From Elioraea tepidiphila DSM 17972 (GTDB lineage: Bacteria; Pseudomonadota; Alphaproteobacteria; Acetobacterales; Acetobacteraceae), in assembly GCF_000378465.1 (NCBI RefSeq), contig NZ_KB899916.1:1-64000 (forward strand): 64,000 nt of DNA, given 5' to 3'. Position numbers and translations under genes: made by a program. The notes beneath the pieces are model-generated. The model was given only the letters and a program-made list of their open reading frames with translations, did not search any database and had not been told where the DNA came from. Position 1 is the first letter of the stretch. Every line of letters starts with the position of its first letter. Shown here piece by piece: positions 32,000 through 40,400 of this stretch.

Positions 32000-34909
32000 T
32001 CACGGCACCCCGTCGAGCCAGTGGGGCTGCTGGGGGTCTTTGGGGGGTCCTGAACGAAGTCCCCCAGAAGTCCCCCCGCCGCAAACCAAGGCATTTCCTG
32101 AGGTTTGGGGGACTTGGGGGTCTTGGGGGTCTTTTTCCGTGTCTTCTTCACGCGCGCACGCGCGCGCACACGCATAAGGGTCAGAAAAAGTCCCCCAGGT
32201 CCCCCAAGTCCCCCCAACGCAAGGATTTCCCTGGGCTTCCGCGATGGGGGACTTCGCGGAGAAGTCCCCCCGGGAGGCATCAAGTCCCCCCTCGCGCGGA
32301 TCAGCAGACGGCTCGAGACGCCAGCGCTGTGAGTTGTGCACCATGCCCGCGCTGCGCAGGTGAACAAGGCGCTCACCGACACGGAAGGCGCGATCACGCA
32401 GCTTCCGCAGCGCCATCCCAAGCGCGACCCTCATGCCGTGGTCCGCCTTCGCGCTGATCGGCAGGGCGGGTTCGGCGGCCTGCGCGAAGCCGACAAGGTC
32501 GCTCACGCTGACGTCCGCGCTGCCGAAGCGATCCCACCACGTCTGAACGAAGCCGCTCCACGCGCTGCCCTCCTTGTCGGAGGCCTGCATCACCTCGTCG
32601 AGGTTGGCGAGGAAGCCGTCGACACCGGCGACCTCGAGAATGCCGCCGATCACCTGCGACCAGGCCTCGAAGGAGCCGATCGAGCGCGCGCCACGGGGAC
32701 GGCCGGCGGCGATCCAGGCCTGGCAGAGCGTGAGGCACGCTGCGACCAGTGCGCCGCGGTTGGCCTGCACCCAGGCGATCAGGCTCGGATGGCGGAACCC
32801 GTCACGCCGCCAGGGCTGCTCGACCCGCGCATCGAGCCGGATCCGCACCAGCCTGCGCGCGATCTCGTTCGAGAAGCTCGGGTTGTTGCCGGTCGCCACC
32901 CAGACGCAGCGGATCGGCAGGCGCGCCATGTTCGAGCCGCCGAGCACGCGATCCTCCCAGATCGGTGCCGTCAGCGCCGCCGCGAGGGCCGAGCTGTCGA
33001 GCTCCTGGCGCAGATTGTCGATCAGCAGCAGTGGCGGCAGCTGACGCAGCTTGGCGGTCAGCCGCTTGCGCCATTCGTCCTCGTCGCGCCCTTCGGTCAT
33101 CACCGGTGCACCTGCGCCGGTCAGCACCGTGGCAATGGCATCCACCATCAGCGTCGCGCCGGTTCCCGGCGTGGGCTTCTCGATCAGGTGCAGCGGCGTG
33201 GGCCCGTCGATCATCGCGCGGACGAAGCCGAGCAGCAGCAGCGCCAGGGCATGCGCTCGCTCTGCCGCGGCGACGAACGGGAAATCGCCGAGCAGGTCGT
33301 CGAGCAGCAGGGAGCGTGCGGCGGCAATCGCTTCGGCTGTCGGGCGCTCGGCGACCGATCCCAATACGAAGCCGGGTATCGGGTGGTAGAGCAGGCGTGC
33401 ATCGGGATGGTAGCCGGCGGTGGTGAGCAGCGCGCCGCTGCGGCCGAACGCCGGTGCGGTGACGATGCCGCTCAGCACCGGCAGCGCCGGGTTGGGCGTG
33501 GCAAGCAGGTTCTTCACCACGTCGGCGGGCGGCGGCATCGGGATCGCCTCGCCCTTCGGATTGATGCGGCACCACCGCGCGATGCGCGCCAACATGTACC
33601 GCAGACGCTCATCACGGATGGCGACCGGTACCGGCCGGCCATCGTCGTCCGGGACGACCCAGGTCGGATGACCGCCGACGAGGAAGAGCCAGGGCGATGC
33701 GTTGGAGGTGTAGAGCAGATCCCAGGCCATCCGCGTCGCGCGCTTGAGGTCTCCGTCATCCGCGCGCATCGTGGGAAGCTGCCCGCTCGGCTCGACGAAG
33801 CCCATGGGCACGTGCCGGCCGCTCGCTGCTGGCTGCGGCGGTTGTCTCGGCGCACCGTTGCCGCTGCGCATCGCGGCATCCACGAGGTCCGCGATCGCCT
33901 CCGGACCATGACGGCGGAGCATGTCGTTGAAGTCGTCGCCCTGATCGGGCGGCAGGGCGATCGCGACCTCGCGCCCTTCCAGGCGCAGCTTCGCGGCCGC
34001 GGCTTCGGCGGCGCGTAGGCCAGCGCCGGAGACGTCGTGGTCGGCGAGGATGATGACGCGCCGCGCCTCGGGCGGTAGCTGGACCTGCTCAATCCCGGTG
34101 GTGGAGAGTGCGGCCCAGACCGGCAGACCGCTGCACGCCGCCATCACGGCGAGCCCGGTCTCGATCCCTTCGCAGATGCCGAGCACGCCGGATGGGCCGA
34201 GCGGAGCGAGCCGCACCGCGCCGCCGGTGGGCTTGCCCAGCAGCATGCGCGGCTTCGATAAGCCCGCCTTGCTGGCGCGCGCGGGATCGGCGCCATCGAC
34301 CGCGAGATAGGTCCGGTGCAGAGCGACGATGCTGCCCGCGCGATCGCGCACCACGCCGAGCATGGCCTCGAAGCCGCGGCGCGTCTCCCAATGCGTCAGG
34401 TCCGGATGGAACAGCAGATCGGCCTCGGGCGGCGGTGCGAGCCCACGACCGCGGAGATACGCCTCGGCGGCGGTGCCCGCGATCGGCACGGCGCCGGAGA
34501 GGATGTGCTCGATCTCGCGCTGCGGATCGCGCTCGGCACGCGGCGGCTGAGCTGGCTCCTGGCGTGCCGGCGCTTCGCCGGTCCAGCCGGTCATCCCAGC
34601 CGCATGGGCGAACAGCGCGCGATCGGCCAAGCCGGTGCCGTGCGCCAGTGTGGACAGCGGACCACCGCCATCGCCGCCGTCGAAGTCGTGCCAGTCGCCG
34701 GCGTGTTCGCCGCGCAGCATGATGACGCAGGAGCCGGCGCGGCGCGGCGGCGCGCCCTGGATGTTGGCGAGGCGCCATTCATCGCCCTGCCGCCGTCCGC
34801 GCGGGAACAGCTCCGCCACCCAGACGTGCGCGGTGGCGCGCAGCCGCCGGACGATCTCGTCGAGGTCGTAGCGGACCGGGCACGGAGGGACGTCGTTCAG
34901 GTCAATCAA
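32000..34909 (-). CDS. Phage toprim primase-helicase-like protein
   Basis: 969 residues from TTG 34909, overlapping the helicase stop. The N-terminal part resembles phage primases (DGGDGGGPLSTLAHGTGL); a toprim domain follows with GVLGICEGIETGLAVMAA (catalytic Glu) and RRVIILADHDVSGAGLRAAE (DxD-like). The C-terminal half is an ATPase-like module (GTGATLMVDAIATVLTGAGA, LLLIDNLRQE, WVATGNNPSFSNEIARRL). The last 100 residues are low complexity (GGTWGTWGTFSDP and KDPQDPQVPQTSG) because they are encoded by repeated AAGTCCCCC motifs. It likely primes and opens the phage origin. Confidence 0.82.
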   Translation of the reverse strand: MIDLNDVPPCPVRYDLDEIVRRLRATAHVWVAELFPRGRRQGDEWRLANIQGAPPRRAGSCVIMLRGEHAGDWHDFDGGDGGGPLSTLAHGTGLADRALFAHAAGMTGWTGEAPARQEPAQPPRAERDPQREIEHILSGAVPIAGTAAEAYLRGRGLAPPPEADLLFHPDLTHWETRRGFEAMLGVVRDRAGSIVALHRTYLAVDGADPARASKAGLSKPRMLLGKPTGGAVRLAPLGPSGVLGICEGIETGLAVMAACSGLPVWAALSTTGIEQVQLPPEARRVIILADHDVSGAGLRAAEAAAAKLRLEGREVAIALPPDQGDDFNDMLRRHGPEAIADLVDAAMRSGNGAPRQPPQPAASGRHVPMGFVEPSGQLPTMRADDGDLKRATRMAWDLLYTSNASPWLFLVGGHPTWVVPDDDGRPVPVAIRDERLRYMLARIARWCRINPKGEAIPMPPPADVVKNLLATPNPALPVLSGIVTAPAFGRSGALLTTAGYHPDARLLYHPIPGFVLGSVAERPTAEAIAAARSLLLDDLLGDFPFVAAAERAHALALLLLGFVRAMIDGPTPLHLIEKPTPGTGATLMVDAIATVLTGAGAPVMTEGRDEDEWRKRLTAKLRQLPPLLLIDNLRQELDSSALAAALTAPIWEDRVLGGSNMARLPIRCVWVATGNNPSFSNEIARRLVRIRLDARVEQPWRRDGFRHPSLIAWVQANRGALVAACLTLCQAWIAAGRPRGARSIGSFEAWSQVIGGILEVAGVDGFLANLDEVMQASDKEGSAWSGFVQTWWDRFGSADVSVSDLVGFAQAAEPALPISAKADHGMRVALGMALRKLRDRAFRVGERLVHLRSAGMVHNSQRWRLEPSADPREGGLDASRGDFSAKSPIAEAQGNPCVGGTWGTWGTFSDPYACARACAREEDTEKDPQDPQVPQTSGNALVCGGGTSGGLRSGPPKDPQQPHWLDGVP
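32032..32290. repeat. AAGTCCCCC iterons in the 3' end of the primase gene
   Basis: AAGTCCCCC occurs at 32057, 32068, 32188, 32206, 32262 and 32282, with AGGTCCCCC at 32197. The inverse GGGGGACTT occurs at 32107 and 32246, and GGGGGTCTT at 32032, 32116 and 32125. The copies at 32246-32254 and 32262-32270 form a perfect 9-bp hairpin. The block includes an alternating CG/CA run near 32151-32175. Confidence 0.8.
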
Positions 34910-36182
34910 GGATGACCAGCCCCTGCTCGGCGCGCGTGATCGCGGTGTAGAGCCAGCGCGCCTGCTCCTCGGCCGAGCGGCCGAAGCCCTCGTCGAAGAC
35001 GATCACGTTCTGCCACTGGCTTCCCTGAGCCTTGTGACATGTGATGGCGTAACCCCAGGAGGTTTCGATCAGACCGCGCATCTCGCGCCAATCCCGGCGC
35101 AGCCGGTCGGCGTCGTAGGTGACGTGATCGTCGTAGTGGCCCTTGTAGAAGCGATGCCGACCGCCGATGGCGACGCCGTCCTCGGTCGTGGCAGTGGCCC
35201 TGAAGGTGAGCTCGTCCTCGTCCTGGATGTCGCTGAGCGAGACGAACATGCCGTTGATCAGGCCGAGGTCGTGGCGGTTCTTCAGGCAGATCACCTTCTC
35301 GCCACGCCCGCCAGGGTACGCATCCGCGAATCCTGCTGCGGCCTTCATGCGGTTGTTGAGCCAGCGCCGTGTCGCATTGCGCGCGCAGATCACCTGGCCG
35401 CCGCGCAGCATCTGCTGCGGATCCACTGCCTGGCGCGGCATCTTCCAGACGAACGCATCGTGCTCGCCGTGACCGATGGGCTCGCCCTGGCGTGCCTTGG
35501 TGGCGAGACGAACGATCGCGCTCTCGCCGGCCTGGCGGTGGATCTCGGTGAGCATCACGTCCGGCCGATCGCGGGTGAACGCACCGTCGCCCTCGATCGG
35601 CGGCAGCTGGCCGGGATCGCCCAGCACCAGGATCGGCTTGCCGAAGGCCAGCAGGTCGCGCGCCATCTCGGCGCCGACCATCGAGACCTCGTCGAGCACC
35701 AGCAGTGCGGCGTCGCGCAGGATCGAGCGGTCGTTGAGCAGGAAGCGCGGCTCGTGGATGTGTGCGAGGCGCAGCTCGAGCCGGCGGACCTGGATCTCGG
35801 CGAACTGCCGCTCCGCCTCGCCCATGCGCCAGAGCCCAGCCTTCAGCGCGGCGAGCTCTGCCTCGACCCGAGCGATCTCCTCCGGCGTCGCCTCGGAGAC
35901 GGTGTAGATGAGCGAGTGAATGGTTGAGGCCGGCGTGCCCTTGCGCGTCATCACCAGCGCGGCCTTGCCGGTATAGGCGGCGAACAGCACACCCGGCGCG
36001 CCGCCGTCCCGTGGCATCGCCTCGAGGCCGAGCTGGTCGATCACGAACCGCACGATCGTGCTCTTGCCGCAGCCGGCATAGCCGAACAGGCGAAACACCT
36101 GCTGCTGATCGCGGCGGTGGCGGTACCACTCGACGATCGCGCGGATCGCATTGGCCTGTTGCGGTGACTGGGTGAAGCTCAT
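34902..36182 (-). CDS. RecD-like superfamily 1 helicase
   Basis: 426 residues from ATG 36182. Motif I RLFGYAGCGKSTIVRFVIDQ, motif Ia AYTGKAALVM, motif II VLDEVSMVGAEMARD, motif III LGDPGQLPPI, and motifs V-VI GYAITCHKAQGSQWQNVIVF and LYTAITRAEQGLVI are all present. This is the AAA_30/RecD2-type 5'-3' helicase common in phage replication modules. It overlaps the nuclease gene start by 4 bp upstream and the primase start downstream. Confidence 0.92.
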   Translation of the reverse strand: MSFTQSPQQANAIRAIVEWYRHRRDQQQVFRLFGYAGCGKSTIVRFVIDQLGLEAMPRDGGAPGVLFAAYTGKAALVMTRKGTPASTIHSLIYTVSEATPEEIARVEAELAALKAGLWRMGEAERQFAEIQVRRLELRLAHIHEPRFLLNDRSILRDAALLVLDEVSMVGAEMARDLLAFGKPILVLGDPGQLPPIEGDGAFTRDRPDVMLTEIHRQAGESAIVRLATKARQGEPIGHGEHDAFVWKMPRQAVDPQQMLRGGQVICARNATRRWLNNRMKAAAGFADAYPGGRGEKVICLKNRHDLGLINGMFVSLSDIQDEDELTFRATATTEDGVAIGGRHRFYKGHYDDHVTYDADRLRRDWREMRGLIETSWGYAITCHKAQGSQWQNVIVFDEGFGRSAEEQARWLYTAITRAEQGLVILD

Positions 36183-36955
36183 GCGTCGTGTTCCCAGCAT
36201 CGTTGCGCGTAGGGGCAGAGGCGGCAGAGGTGGAAGTCGCGGTGGGCGGCGATGCGGGGCGGCAACTCGCCGGCATCGACTGCGATCAGGATGTCGACGG
36301 CACGATCGGAGAGGCGCTGCGCCTCCTGCGGCTCGAACGGCACGACCTCGTGGTGCAGCGCGAGCGTGTCGCGGTTGAGCGCCGTGACCAGCGCGACGTC
36401 GAGGTCGAGATAGGCCATGTAGAGCTGCACCTGGGCGAAGTAGACCGGCTTGGCGGCGCGCAGCCCGTGCTTCACCAGGTCGTTCCAGGAGCGTGCGCCG
36501 AGCGCCTTGTGCTCGAACAGGGCCGGCCAGCGGATGCCGATCTCGGGACCGCCGACGATCACGCCGTCCGCGTGGCCGCGCAGTCGGCCACCAGCAGCCG
36601 AGAAGCCGAACGGCTCGCCGTCCGGGCCGCGGTCGCGCAGGTCGAAGCCGGCACTGCGCAGCCAGCGGATGGTCAGTGCCTCGAACTGATGGCCAGCGTC
36701 GAAGACGCGCAGGATCGGACCGTCGAACTCCTGGCCCTCGTCCTTCGGCGTGTGCGCGAGCTCGTAGGCGAGCCGCCGCGTGCACGGCTCGCCGATGCGG
36801 CTGCCGCCGAGGTAGTCACGCGGGCGCTGGCGGCGGTTGCGCTCGACCAGGGCGGCGTCGAGATGCGCGTTGATGCGGGCGGTGACGTCGCCACCGCTGT
36901 CGCGCAGCACTGCACCGTAGACGTGGCCGGAGCCGCGATTGAGGTCGAGCAGCAT
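36179..36955 (-). CDS. Cas4/AddB-like PD-(D/E)XK nuclease
   Basis: 258 residues from ATG 36955. RIGEPCTRRLAYELAHTPKD carries the first Cys; the nuclease core shows GRLRGHADGVIVGGPE (catalytic Asp) and ALFEHKALGARSWNDLVKHG (E-x-K); the end has CRLCPYAQRCWE. The four Cys (one N-terminal, three C-terminal) suggest an Fe-S cluster as in Cas4 and AddB. In phages such enzymes serve single-strand-annealing recombination. It is unrelated in position to the CRISPR locus further right. Confidence 0.82.
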   Translation of the reverse strand: MLLDLNRGSGHVYGAVLRDSGGDVTARINAHLDAALVERNRRQRPRDYLGGSRIGEPCTRRLAYELAHTPKDEGQEFDGPILRVFDAGHQFEALTIRWLRSAGFDLRDRGPDGEPFGFSAAGGRLRGHADGVIVGGPEIGIRWPALFEHKALGARSWNDLVKHGLRAAKPVYFAQVQLYMAYLDLDVALVTALNRDTLALHHEVVPFEPQEAQRLSDRAVDILIAVDAGELPPRIAAHRDFHLCRLCPYAQRCWEHDA

Positions 36956-36962
36956 TGCGTCC

Positions 36963-37418
36963 CTAAAACGGGATCTCATGATCGAGCGGGTCGCGCTTCT
37001 CGGCCTGGCGCTGCATCGAGGCCTGGAACCCATCGACGCAGGCCTCGATGATCCGGTCGATCTCGGCGGCCGAACGCTCGGCGAACGGGGCGAGCAGGCC
37101 GAGCTCCTGCAGCGCTTCGGCGAACGGACGGCGCGCGTCCTTGATCGCCTGCGCCTCCATGGCGGTCTTGTCGATCACGCCGCCACCCCGCTCGGCGAGC
37201 GTGCCGCCAGCCTCGCAGCACGCCATGGAGCAGAACCGGTAGACTGGCGCATCGCCAACCTGGAGCCGATGGATGTAGCCGAAGCCGCGCGCCTCGCGGC
37301 CGCACAGTGTGCAAATGCGGCGCGCCGACCATTCCGCATGCGAGAGCGGGCGTGCGGGGCGCCGGTCGCCCACCGCAACGCGGTGGGGCCCCGATCGCGC
37401 CCGCCTTGCACGCGCCAT
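36963..37418 (-). CDS. DUF6511 zinc-finger-like phage protein
   Basis: 151 residues. A treble-clef-like zinc site is visible: RRICTLCGREARGFGYIHRL then VYRFCSMACCEAGG. A helical part follows (TAMEAQAIKDARRPFAEALQ, ELGLLAPFAE). This is the DUF6511 layout seen in alphaproteobacterial phages between recombination genes. The function is unknown. It ends 7 bp before the nuclease start. Confidence 0.7.
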   Translation of the reverse strand: MARARRARSGPHRVAVGDRRPARPLSHAEWSARRICTLCGREARGFGYIHRLQVGDAPVYRFCSMACCEAGGTLAERGGGVIDKTAMEAQAIKDARRPFAEALQELGLLAPFAERSAAEIDRIIEACVDGFQASMQRQAEKRDPLDHEIPF

Positions 37419-37425
37419 CGCCGCA

Positions 37426-38154
37426 TCAGCCGTTCAGCCACGCGGGGCCGGTGGTCGGCTTCGGCGCCGCAGGCGGCGGTGCCGCGGGCGCCGGAGCAGA
37501 CGACGCGGGCGGCGCCCATGCGGGTGGTGTGGCCGCAGGTCGCGCCTGCGGCGTTCCCCAAGACGGCGCCGGCGCCTGCGGCGCGGCGGCCTTCCGCGCG
37601 GGCCGGTGCGACGGCTGCGGCGGCACGGTCTCGCCCGCCATGATGCGCGCGTACTCGGGCTCGCCCGGCAGTACGACGCGATCCAGCCGGTTGGTATCGC
37701 CGTAGTCCGGGTTGGTGCTCGGCTCGACCCGGATCTTCGCCGCAAACGTGATGCCGTGCAGATCGCGCAGACCCCTGAGCTTGCGCTTCGCCTTCGCCGC
37801 CTCGCTCATATCCTGGGGATCGAGCCCGAGCGCGCTGTCCACCATCGCCCGGAACATCCCCTTCGAGATCTTCCAGCCGATCGAGACCCCGTGCTCGTCG
37901 ACCTTGCCACCCTGCACCGTGAACTGCTGCCAGAACTTGCGCCGCGCATGCGGGCCGGAGACCACCGTGAACTCGGTGTCGAGCGCGCGCACGTCGCTGC
38001 CCGGTGTGTTCGAGAGCTTCAACAGGCCGCGGTCGAGCTCGCCCTCGCCATCGGCACCCCCCGGGCGCAGCGCCATCGTCACCTTGGCGAAGCTGCCGTC
38101 GGGGATCAGGTCGGAACTGCGCGGCAGCTCGGCATCGTTCAGGTCGAACGTCAT
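37426..38154 (-). CDS. Single-stranded-DNA-binding-like phage recombination protein
   Basis: 242 residues from ATG 38154, with GGAGGTG about 5 bp upstream overlapping the previous stop. The N-terminal 150 residues (MTFDLNDAELPRSSDLIPDG, GLLKLSNTPGSDVRALDTEF, KISKGMFRAMVDSALGL) match the DUF669-like group encoded next to Sak4 ATPases and thought to bind single strands. The C-terminal 70 residues are a Pro/Ala-rich tail ending in WLNG, like the disordered tails of SSB proteins. Confidence 0.65.
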   Translation of the reverse strand: MTFDLNDAELPRSSDLIPDGSFAKVTMALRPGGADGEGELDRGLLKLSNTPGSDVRALDTEFTVVSGPHARRKFWQQFTVQGGKVDEHGVSIGWKISKGMFRAMVDSALGLDPQDMSEAAKAKRKLRGLRDLHGITFAAKIRVEPSTNPDYGDTNRLDRVVLPGEPEYARIMAGETVPPQPSHRPARKAAAPQAPAPSWGTPQARPAATPPAWAPPASSAPAPAAPPPAAPKPTTGPAWLNG

Positions 38155-38156
38155 GA

Positions 38157-38990
38157 TCACCTCCGTGTGGCGTTGATCTTGCGAAGCAGGGCGGCGAGAT
38201 CGGGCGGCTCGGTCTCGGCCAGGCGGCCGGAGCGGTCCTTCGCCGGCAGGCCGAAGCGGTTGGCCGCGGTGCAGACCAGCCGGCGTGTCGTGCCGTGCTC
38301 GGGGTCGTGGCGCAGCGCGCCGTCGGGATCGGTCGAGAACAGCGCCATGGTGATCACCTGGTCGACGATCCCCGGCAGCTCACGGCCGGCCTTGCCGCCC
38401 TCCATCTGCGGCTGCCAGGTCACCCGGCCGAACTCGTCGGCGACGCGTTCGAGGATGCCGACCATGATCACGGTCTTGCCCGGCGCGTGTTGCAGGTGCT
38501 TGAGCAGGCCGATCACCTCGCGCGCCATCAGGCCGTAGGCGCCGCGCGTGTCCGGCCGGCCGGTCTTCTCCGAGAACGCCTCCGGCCGGGTCTTCGCCCA
38601 CGCCATAGCCTGGCGCGTGAGGTCGGTGATGCTGTCGAGGAAGATCGTGGTCTTGCCGGCAATCAGCCGGACGAGCTCGGGATGCGCGGCGACCAGGTGC
38701 TGGTGGTGCGCGGCCGAGAAGAACCCATTCGGATCGGCCGCCGGGTTCACCCCGCCGATCAGGCAGGCGAGGTCGATCGCATCCTCGAAGCAGCGGACCG
38801 GGATGCTGTCGCCCGGCCAGTCCTGCACGGATTTCATGCCGGCCTCGAGATCGACGCACAGCGTGGTCTCGTGCGGCAGCGTCCTGAGCAACGTCGTCTT
38901 GCCCACGCCGCTCGGGCCGAACAGCGCGATGGTGGTCTTGTTGGTCGCCTCGGAAAGCCGCTCGTCGGCCGTGACGATGCGCAGCGCCAT
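38157..38990 (-). CDS. Sak4-like recombination ATPase
   Basis: 277 residues. RecA-fold Walker A is IALFGPSGVGKTTLLRTLPH; a Walker B-like strand is KTTIFLDSITDLTRQAMAW; further motifs are YGLMAREVIGLLKHLQHAPG and VIMVGILERVADEFG. This is the AAA_24/Sak4 family of phage single-strand annealing recombinases, which work with an SSB-like partner (the next gene). Confidence 0.82.
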   Translation of the reverse strand: MALRIVTADERLSEATNKTTIALFGPSGVGKTTLLRTLPHETTLCVDLEAGMKSVQDWPGDSIPVRCFEDAIDLACLIGGVNPAADPNGFFSAAHHQHLVAAHPELVRLIAGKTTIFLDSITDLTRQAMAWAKTRPEAFSEKTGRPDTRGAYGLMAREVIGLLKHLQHAPGKTVIMVGILERVADEFGRVTWQPQMEGGKAGRELPGIVDQVITMALFSTDPDGALRHDPEHGTTRRLVCTAANRFGLPAKDRSGRLAETEPPDLAALLRKINATRR

Positions 38991-39520
38991 CAGCCTACTC
39001 CCTGCGCGGTGACGACGTGCGGGCTATCCCGCCGCTCGATCTCGGAAAGGATGCTGAGCTTGAAGCTCGGCTTGCCGGTGCGGATCGTGCGCGCGGGCTC
39101 GAAGGCGGTGCGGATGCGCTCGGGCCAAGCGGCATAGGCACGTTCCGAGACACGGTAGCTGAGCTCGACGTACTCCGCCGGATCCTCGCCGCTCGCGCGG
39201 ATGCGCTCGACCAGGGCGGCGAGCTGCGCCTGATCCCACTCAACCTTCTTGGGAAGGTCCGCGACGATCTCGACCTCGCCGTCCGAGAGCCGGATCGTGC
39301 CGGTGTCCTTGCCGGCAGCGCGGCGTGCCTCGGCGGCGCGGTCCGCGTAGCGGCGCGCGATCACGCCCTCGATCCAGTCCTGCGTCCGCTTCGCTGCCTC
39401 GACCGCCTCGCGCGCATCCTGCTGCAGAAGCGCGAGATGCTCCGCGGGAAGCGCGAGCAGATCGCCGATGGGGGTGTGCCGAACGCTCTCCAGCGTCGGG
39501 CGATTGGGACGCACGATCAT
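38990..39520 (-). CDS. Phage protein of unknown function, upstream of Sak4-like gene
   Basis: 176 residues, helical, with LLALPAEHLALLQQDAREAV and DWIEGVIARRYADRAAEARR, and a beta part IRLSDGEVEIVADLPKKVEW. Genes of this type regularly precede Sak4-like ATPases in alphaproteobacterial phages. No motif for activity is seen. It overlaps its neighbours by 1 and 4 bp. Confidence 0.65.
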   Translation of the reverse strand: MIVRPNRPTLESVRHTPIGDLLALPAEHLALLQQDAREAVEAAKRTQDWIEGVIARRYADRAAEARRAAGKDTGTIRLSDGEVEIVADLPKKVEWDQAQLAALVERIRASGEDPAEYVELSYRVSERAYAAWPERIRTAFEPARTIRTGKPSFKLSILSEIERRDSPHVVTAQGVG

Positions 39521-39888
39521 GCAATGCTCCTGTTGAGGGTCGGGTCATGAGGGAGCGGATGCGCGACCGGCTCCGGACGGCGACCCGCGCGATCGCGTTC
39601 GGGGGATCGCGCGATGGCGATGTAGCGATAGCGGTAGGCAGTGAGGCGCTGCTGCACGAGGTGCAGAAAGCCCTCCTCGGCGAGGCTGAGCACCAGTCGA
39701 CCAAGCCGCGCCAGCCGACGGCGGTCGCGCTCGCCGAGCCCTGAACCCAGCGACCAGGTGTCACGCGCGAGATAGCCGTCCCAATACGTGAGGCGCTGGC
39801 CCGGCGCCGACCGCACGACCCAGGCGATCAGCTGTGCCTCGTCCATCGGACGCCCGTGCAGCACGGCAGGCGCGACCGCTTCGGTCAT
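39517..39888 (-). CDS. Phage protein of unknown function
   Basis: 123 residues. AQLIAWVVRSAPGQRLTYWD and GYLARDTW are followed by a helical LARLGRLVLSLAEEGFLHLV and LTAYRYRYIAIAR, a pattern seen in small early phage proteins. It overlaps both neighbours by 4 bp, so it is part of the early operon. Confidence 0.6.
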   Translation of the reverse strand: MTEAVAPAVLHGRPMDEAQLIAWVVRSAPGQRLTYWDGYLARDTWSLGSGLGERDRRRLARLGRLVLSLAEEGFLHLVQQRLTAYRYRYIAIARSPERDRAGRRPEPVAHPLPHDPTLNRSIA

Positions 39889-40091
39889 CGCTGCACCACT
39901 GCCGGCAGCGGCGTGCGCAGCTGCGCGCGTTCGAACGCCTCGACGTCATCGAACCGGTAGACGATCCGACCACCCAGCTTGAGGAACACCGGACCTCGAC
40001 CAGTGGACCGCCACCGCTCCAGTGTGCGCGGGCTGAGCTGCCAGCGACGCGCGAGCTGCACCTGGCTCAGGTGCGCAGGACGCTCGCTCAT
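39885..40091 (-). CDS. MerR/AlpA-type helix-turn-helix protein (excisionase-like)
   Basis: 68 residues. HLSQVQLARRWQLSPRTLER is the winged helix recognition part and GPVFLKLGGRIVYRFDDVEA the wing, as in HTH_17 excisionase-like proteins. It is second in the early operon, after the Cro-like gene. It may be a recombination directionality factor or an early regulator. Confidence 0.75.
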   Translation of the reverse strand: MSERPAHLSQVQLARRWQLSPRTLERWRSTGRGPVFLKLGGRIVYRFDDVEAFERAQLRTPLPAVVQR

Positions 40092-40309
40092 CGCGCGCGC
40101 TCCGATGCGGCGCGCGGTACTGCACCGAGCGACTCGATGTAGGCGAGCACGCGATCAGCGGTCGCAAGCGATGGCGAGCGACCGCGCCGCAGTTCGCGCA
40201 CGAAGCCGGGATCGCCGACCGCGGCGCGGCCGAACTCGCTCGGCTTCAGACGATGGAAGCGGATCGCGGTTTCGACGCGGCTGAGGAAGTCGGGGGTGTA
40301 GCGCTGCAT
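40088..40309 (-). CDS. Cro-like small regulator
   Basis: 73 residues from ATG 40309. KPSEFGRAAVGDPGFVREL followed by GRSPSLATADRVLAYIESLG resembles a lambda-repressor-like helix-turn-helix. It is the first leftward gene, divergent from the CI-like repressor with only 91 bp between the two starts, the typical cro position. Confidence 0.7.
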   Translation of the reverse strand: MQRYTPDFLSRVETAIRFHRLKPSEFGRAAVGDPGFVRELRRGRSPSLATADRVLAYIESLGAVPRAASERAR

Positions 40310-40332
40310 GGCGGCGGGATGAAAGCCGCCGA

Positions 40333-40372
40333 TAGGATATTGGTCAAAGGGAAAAGGTAGGCTATTTCCTAC
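40333..40372. promoter_or_regulatory. Operator region between Cro-like and CI-like genes
   Basis: A palindrome GTAGG-CTATTT-CCTAC lies at 40357-40372. A related half, TAGGATAT, lies at 40333-40340 and repeats TAGGCTAT of the palindrome 25 bp further. The stretch is distinctly AT-richer than its surroundings. These are candidate operator sites for the CI/Cro switch. Confidence 0.65.
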
Positions 40373-40400
40373 ATCGCCAGATCAAGGAGTTACCAACACC

